From positions 914,159-978,158 of the forward strand of contig JANRJQ010000010.1 in the NCBI GenBank assembly GCA_033763895.1: a stretch of DNA of 64,000 nucleotides, read 5' to 3'. Position numbers and translations under genes: made by a program. The notes below the pieces were generated by a model. It had not been told where the DNA came from and searched no databases. It saw nothing but the letters and a program-made list of their open reading frames with translations. Origin of the DNA: Chloroherpetonaceae bacterium (GTDB lineage Bacteria; Bacteroidota; Chlorobiia; Chlorobiales; Thermochlorobacteraceae). Shown piece by piece: positions 62,843-64,000 of the stretch (its first letter is position 1; the number at the start of each line of letters is the position of its first letter).

Positions 62843-64000
62843 ATGATAACAAAAGATACTGCCAAAGCCCTAATTTCGGAACTCGTTACCCGCTTTGATG
62901 AACAATACGAAAGCTACAAACGCGGTGAATACAACGAAACCCAAACCCGCCGCGACTTTATCGACCCCTTCTTTGAAGCCTTAGGCTGGGATGTGAGCAA
63001 TAAAGGCGGTTATGCCGAAGCCTACCGCGAAGTCATTCATGAAGATAAAGTCATTGTTGCAGGTGCAAAAAAGGCACCCGATTATTCCTTCCGGCTGAGC
63101 GGTGGAAAAAGACTTTTTTTTGTTGAAGCAAAAAAACCCTCCGTTCATGTCAAAGAAGCTATCGACCCCGCTTATCAAGTTCGCCGCTATGGCTGGAGCG
63201 CGAAACTCCCCATCAGTGTGATTACCGACTTTGAAGAATTCGCCGTCTATGACTGCACCATAAAACCCAATGCTACTGATAAAGCCGCGACAGCCCGCAT
63301 CGAATACCTTACCTACAAAAACTACCTTGAGAAATTCGATTTTCTTTGGGATGTCTTTAGCAAGGAGCGCGTCTTAAAAGGCAGTTTCGACCAATTCATA
63401 AAAGGCAACAAACACAAAAAGGGAACGGCAACCGTTGATAAAGACTTTTTGGCCTCACTCGATACTTGGCGAACCGCACTTGCCATTGATATCAGCAAGC
63501 ACAACAAAATGCTCAATGAAGATGAAATCAACTTCGCCGTTCAACAAACGCTCGACCGTATCATTTTCCTTCGCATTGCCGAAGACCGTGGGATAGAGGA
63601 ATATGAACGCCTGAAAACAGCCTTAAAGGCAAAAACTCATTACGAAGGGCTTTACCGCCTCTTCTTAGAAGCCGATGCGAAATACAATTCCGGGCTGTTT
63701 GATTTTAAGAAGGATAAACTCAGCAAAAACCTCATCATCGAAAACAAAACTTTAGAAGGTATTCTCGAAGCCCTGTATTACCCCAAATGCCCTTATGAAT
63801 TTTCGGTGATTAGTGTGGAAATTTTGGGGAGTGCTTATGAGCAATTTCTGGGAAAAGTCATCCGCATTACCCAAGGGCACAAAGCCAAAGTGGAAGAAAA
63901 ACCCGAAGTGCGAAAAGCAGGCGGCGTTTACTACACGCCCGAATACATTGTGGAATACATTGTTGAACACACGCTCGGCAAATTGCTTGAAGGAAAAACA
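62843..64000 (+). CDS. Type IIG restriction-modification enzyme, N-terminal part (runs off window)
   Basis: 386 codons are visible and the frame is open at 64000. The N-terminal PD-(D/E)xK-type nuclease shows FIDPFFEALGWDV, then Asp80 in APDYSF and Glu95-Ala-Lys97 in LFFVEAKKPSVH. A helical connector follows (RIIFLRIAEDRGIEEY), then GGVYYTPEYIVEYIVEHTLG, the usual entry to an Eco57I-type methyltransferase domain. The arrangement nuclease-helical-MTase is that of single-chain type IIG enzymes. The methyltransferase and recognition domains lie beyond the window. Confidence 0.88.
   Translation, partial: MITKDTAKALISELVTRFDEQYESYKRGEYNETQTRRDFIDPFFEALGWDVSNKGGYAEAYREVIHEDKVIVAGAKKAPDYSFRLSGGKRLFFVEAKKPSVHVKEAIDPAYQVRRYGWSAKLPISVITDFEEFAVYDCTIKPNATDKAATARIEYLTYKNYLEKFDFLWDVFSKERVLKGSFDQFIKGNKHKKGTATVDKDFLASLDTWRTALAIDISKHNKMLNEDEINFAVQQTLDRIIFLRIAEDRGIEEYERLKTALKAKTHYEGLYRLFLEADAKYNSGLFDFKKDKLSKNLIIENKTLEGILEALYYPKCPYEFSVISVEILGSAYEQFLGKVIRITQGHKAKVEEKPEVRKAGGVYYTPEYIVEYIVEHTLGKLLEGKT

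Overview
The window looks like a chromosomal segment from a member of the Chlorobiota (green sulfur bacterial lineage, probably closer to Chloroherpeton-like organisms than to Chlorobium). The strongest pointers are a cytochrome c gene at 40485-41516 whose N-terminal three-helix membrane region resembles PscC of the green sulfur bacterial reaction centre, a B12-binding radical SAM protein of the type used in bacteriochlorophyll methylation, a CrtC-like protein, and a secreted subtilase with a C-terminal sorting domain of the type IX secretion kind. This placement is inference from protein resemblance; no rRNA gene is present.

Layout. 1-2650: a secreted S41 peptidase and a broken DUF4256 gene. 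2776-12850: a defence-type locus on the plus strand: PLD-helicase, KilA-N protein, Eco57I-like methyltransferase, a truncated DprA-like gene, a deaminase-ATPase fusion, an intact DprA-like gene and a small acidic helical protein. 13150-13756: a truncated REP-associated transposase carrying REP-like palindromes, then tRNA-Gln. 13969-53000: mostly ordinary chromosomal genes. These include a CoA-transferase, large cell-surface proteins, B12 radical SAM, biotin carboxylase, MtaB, a Met/Cys trans-sulfuration enzyme, gatB-ridA, MsrB, a GT2 synthase, ThiO, the PscC-like cytochrome, a lipid kinase, GAPDH and glucan phosphorylase. A six-gene minus-strand run follows (uppP, GT4, deoA, antiporter, two cyclophilins), then gyrA. 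55000-58030: a second accessory island with a BRO-family gene behind the C-terminal scrap of a lost restriction enzyme, and a Shedu-type (DUF4263) nuclease between short inverted repeats. 58787-62773: a lipoprotein, gltX, tRNA-Asp, a YggU-like gene and a GlcD-like oxidase. 62843 to the end: the N-terminal part of a type IIG restriction-modification enzyme that runs off the window.

How the parts work together. The 2776-12850 genes are closely packed (two ATGA overlaps) and combine restriction, modification, regulatory and sensing-type domains. The most unusual member is a RibD-like nucleotide deaminase fused to a RecG/Schlafen-type GHKL ATPase. It sits between a 60-bp direct repeat that is a duplicated start of the DprA-like gene, so it appears to have been inserted as a cassette. 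Strong base-composition steps inside the methyltransferase and helicase genes suggest exchange of specificity segments. With the Shedu gene and the type IIG gene, three separate anti-phage loci lie in 64 kb.
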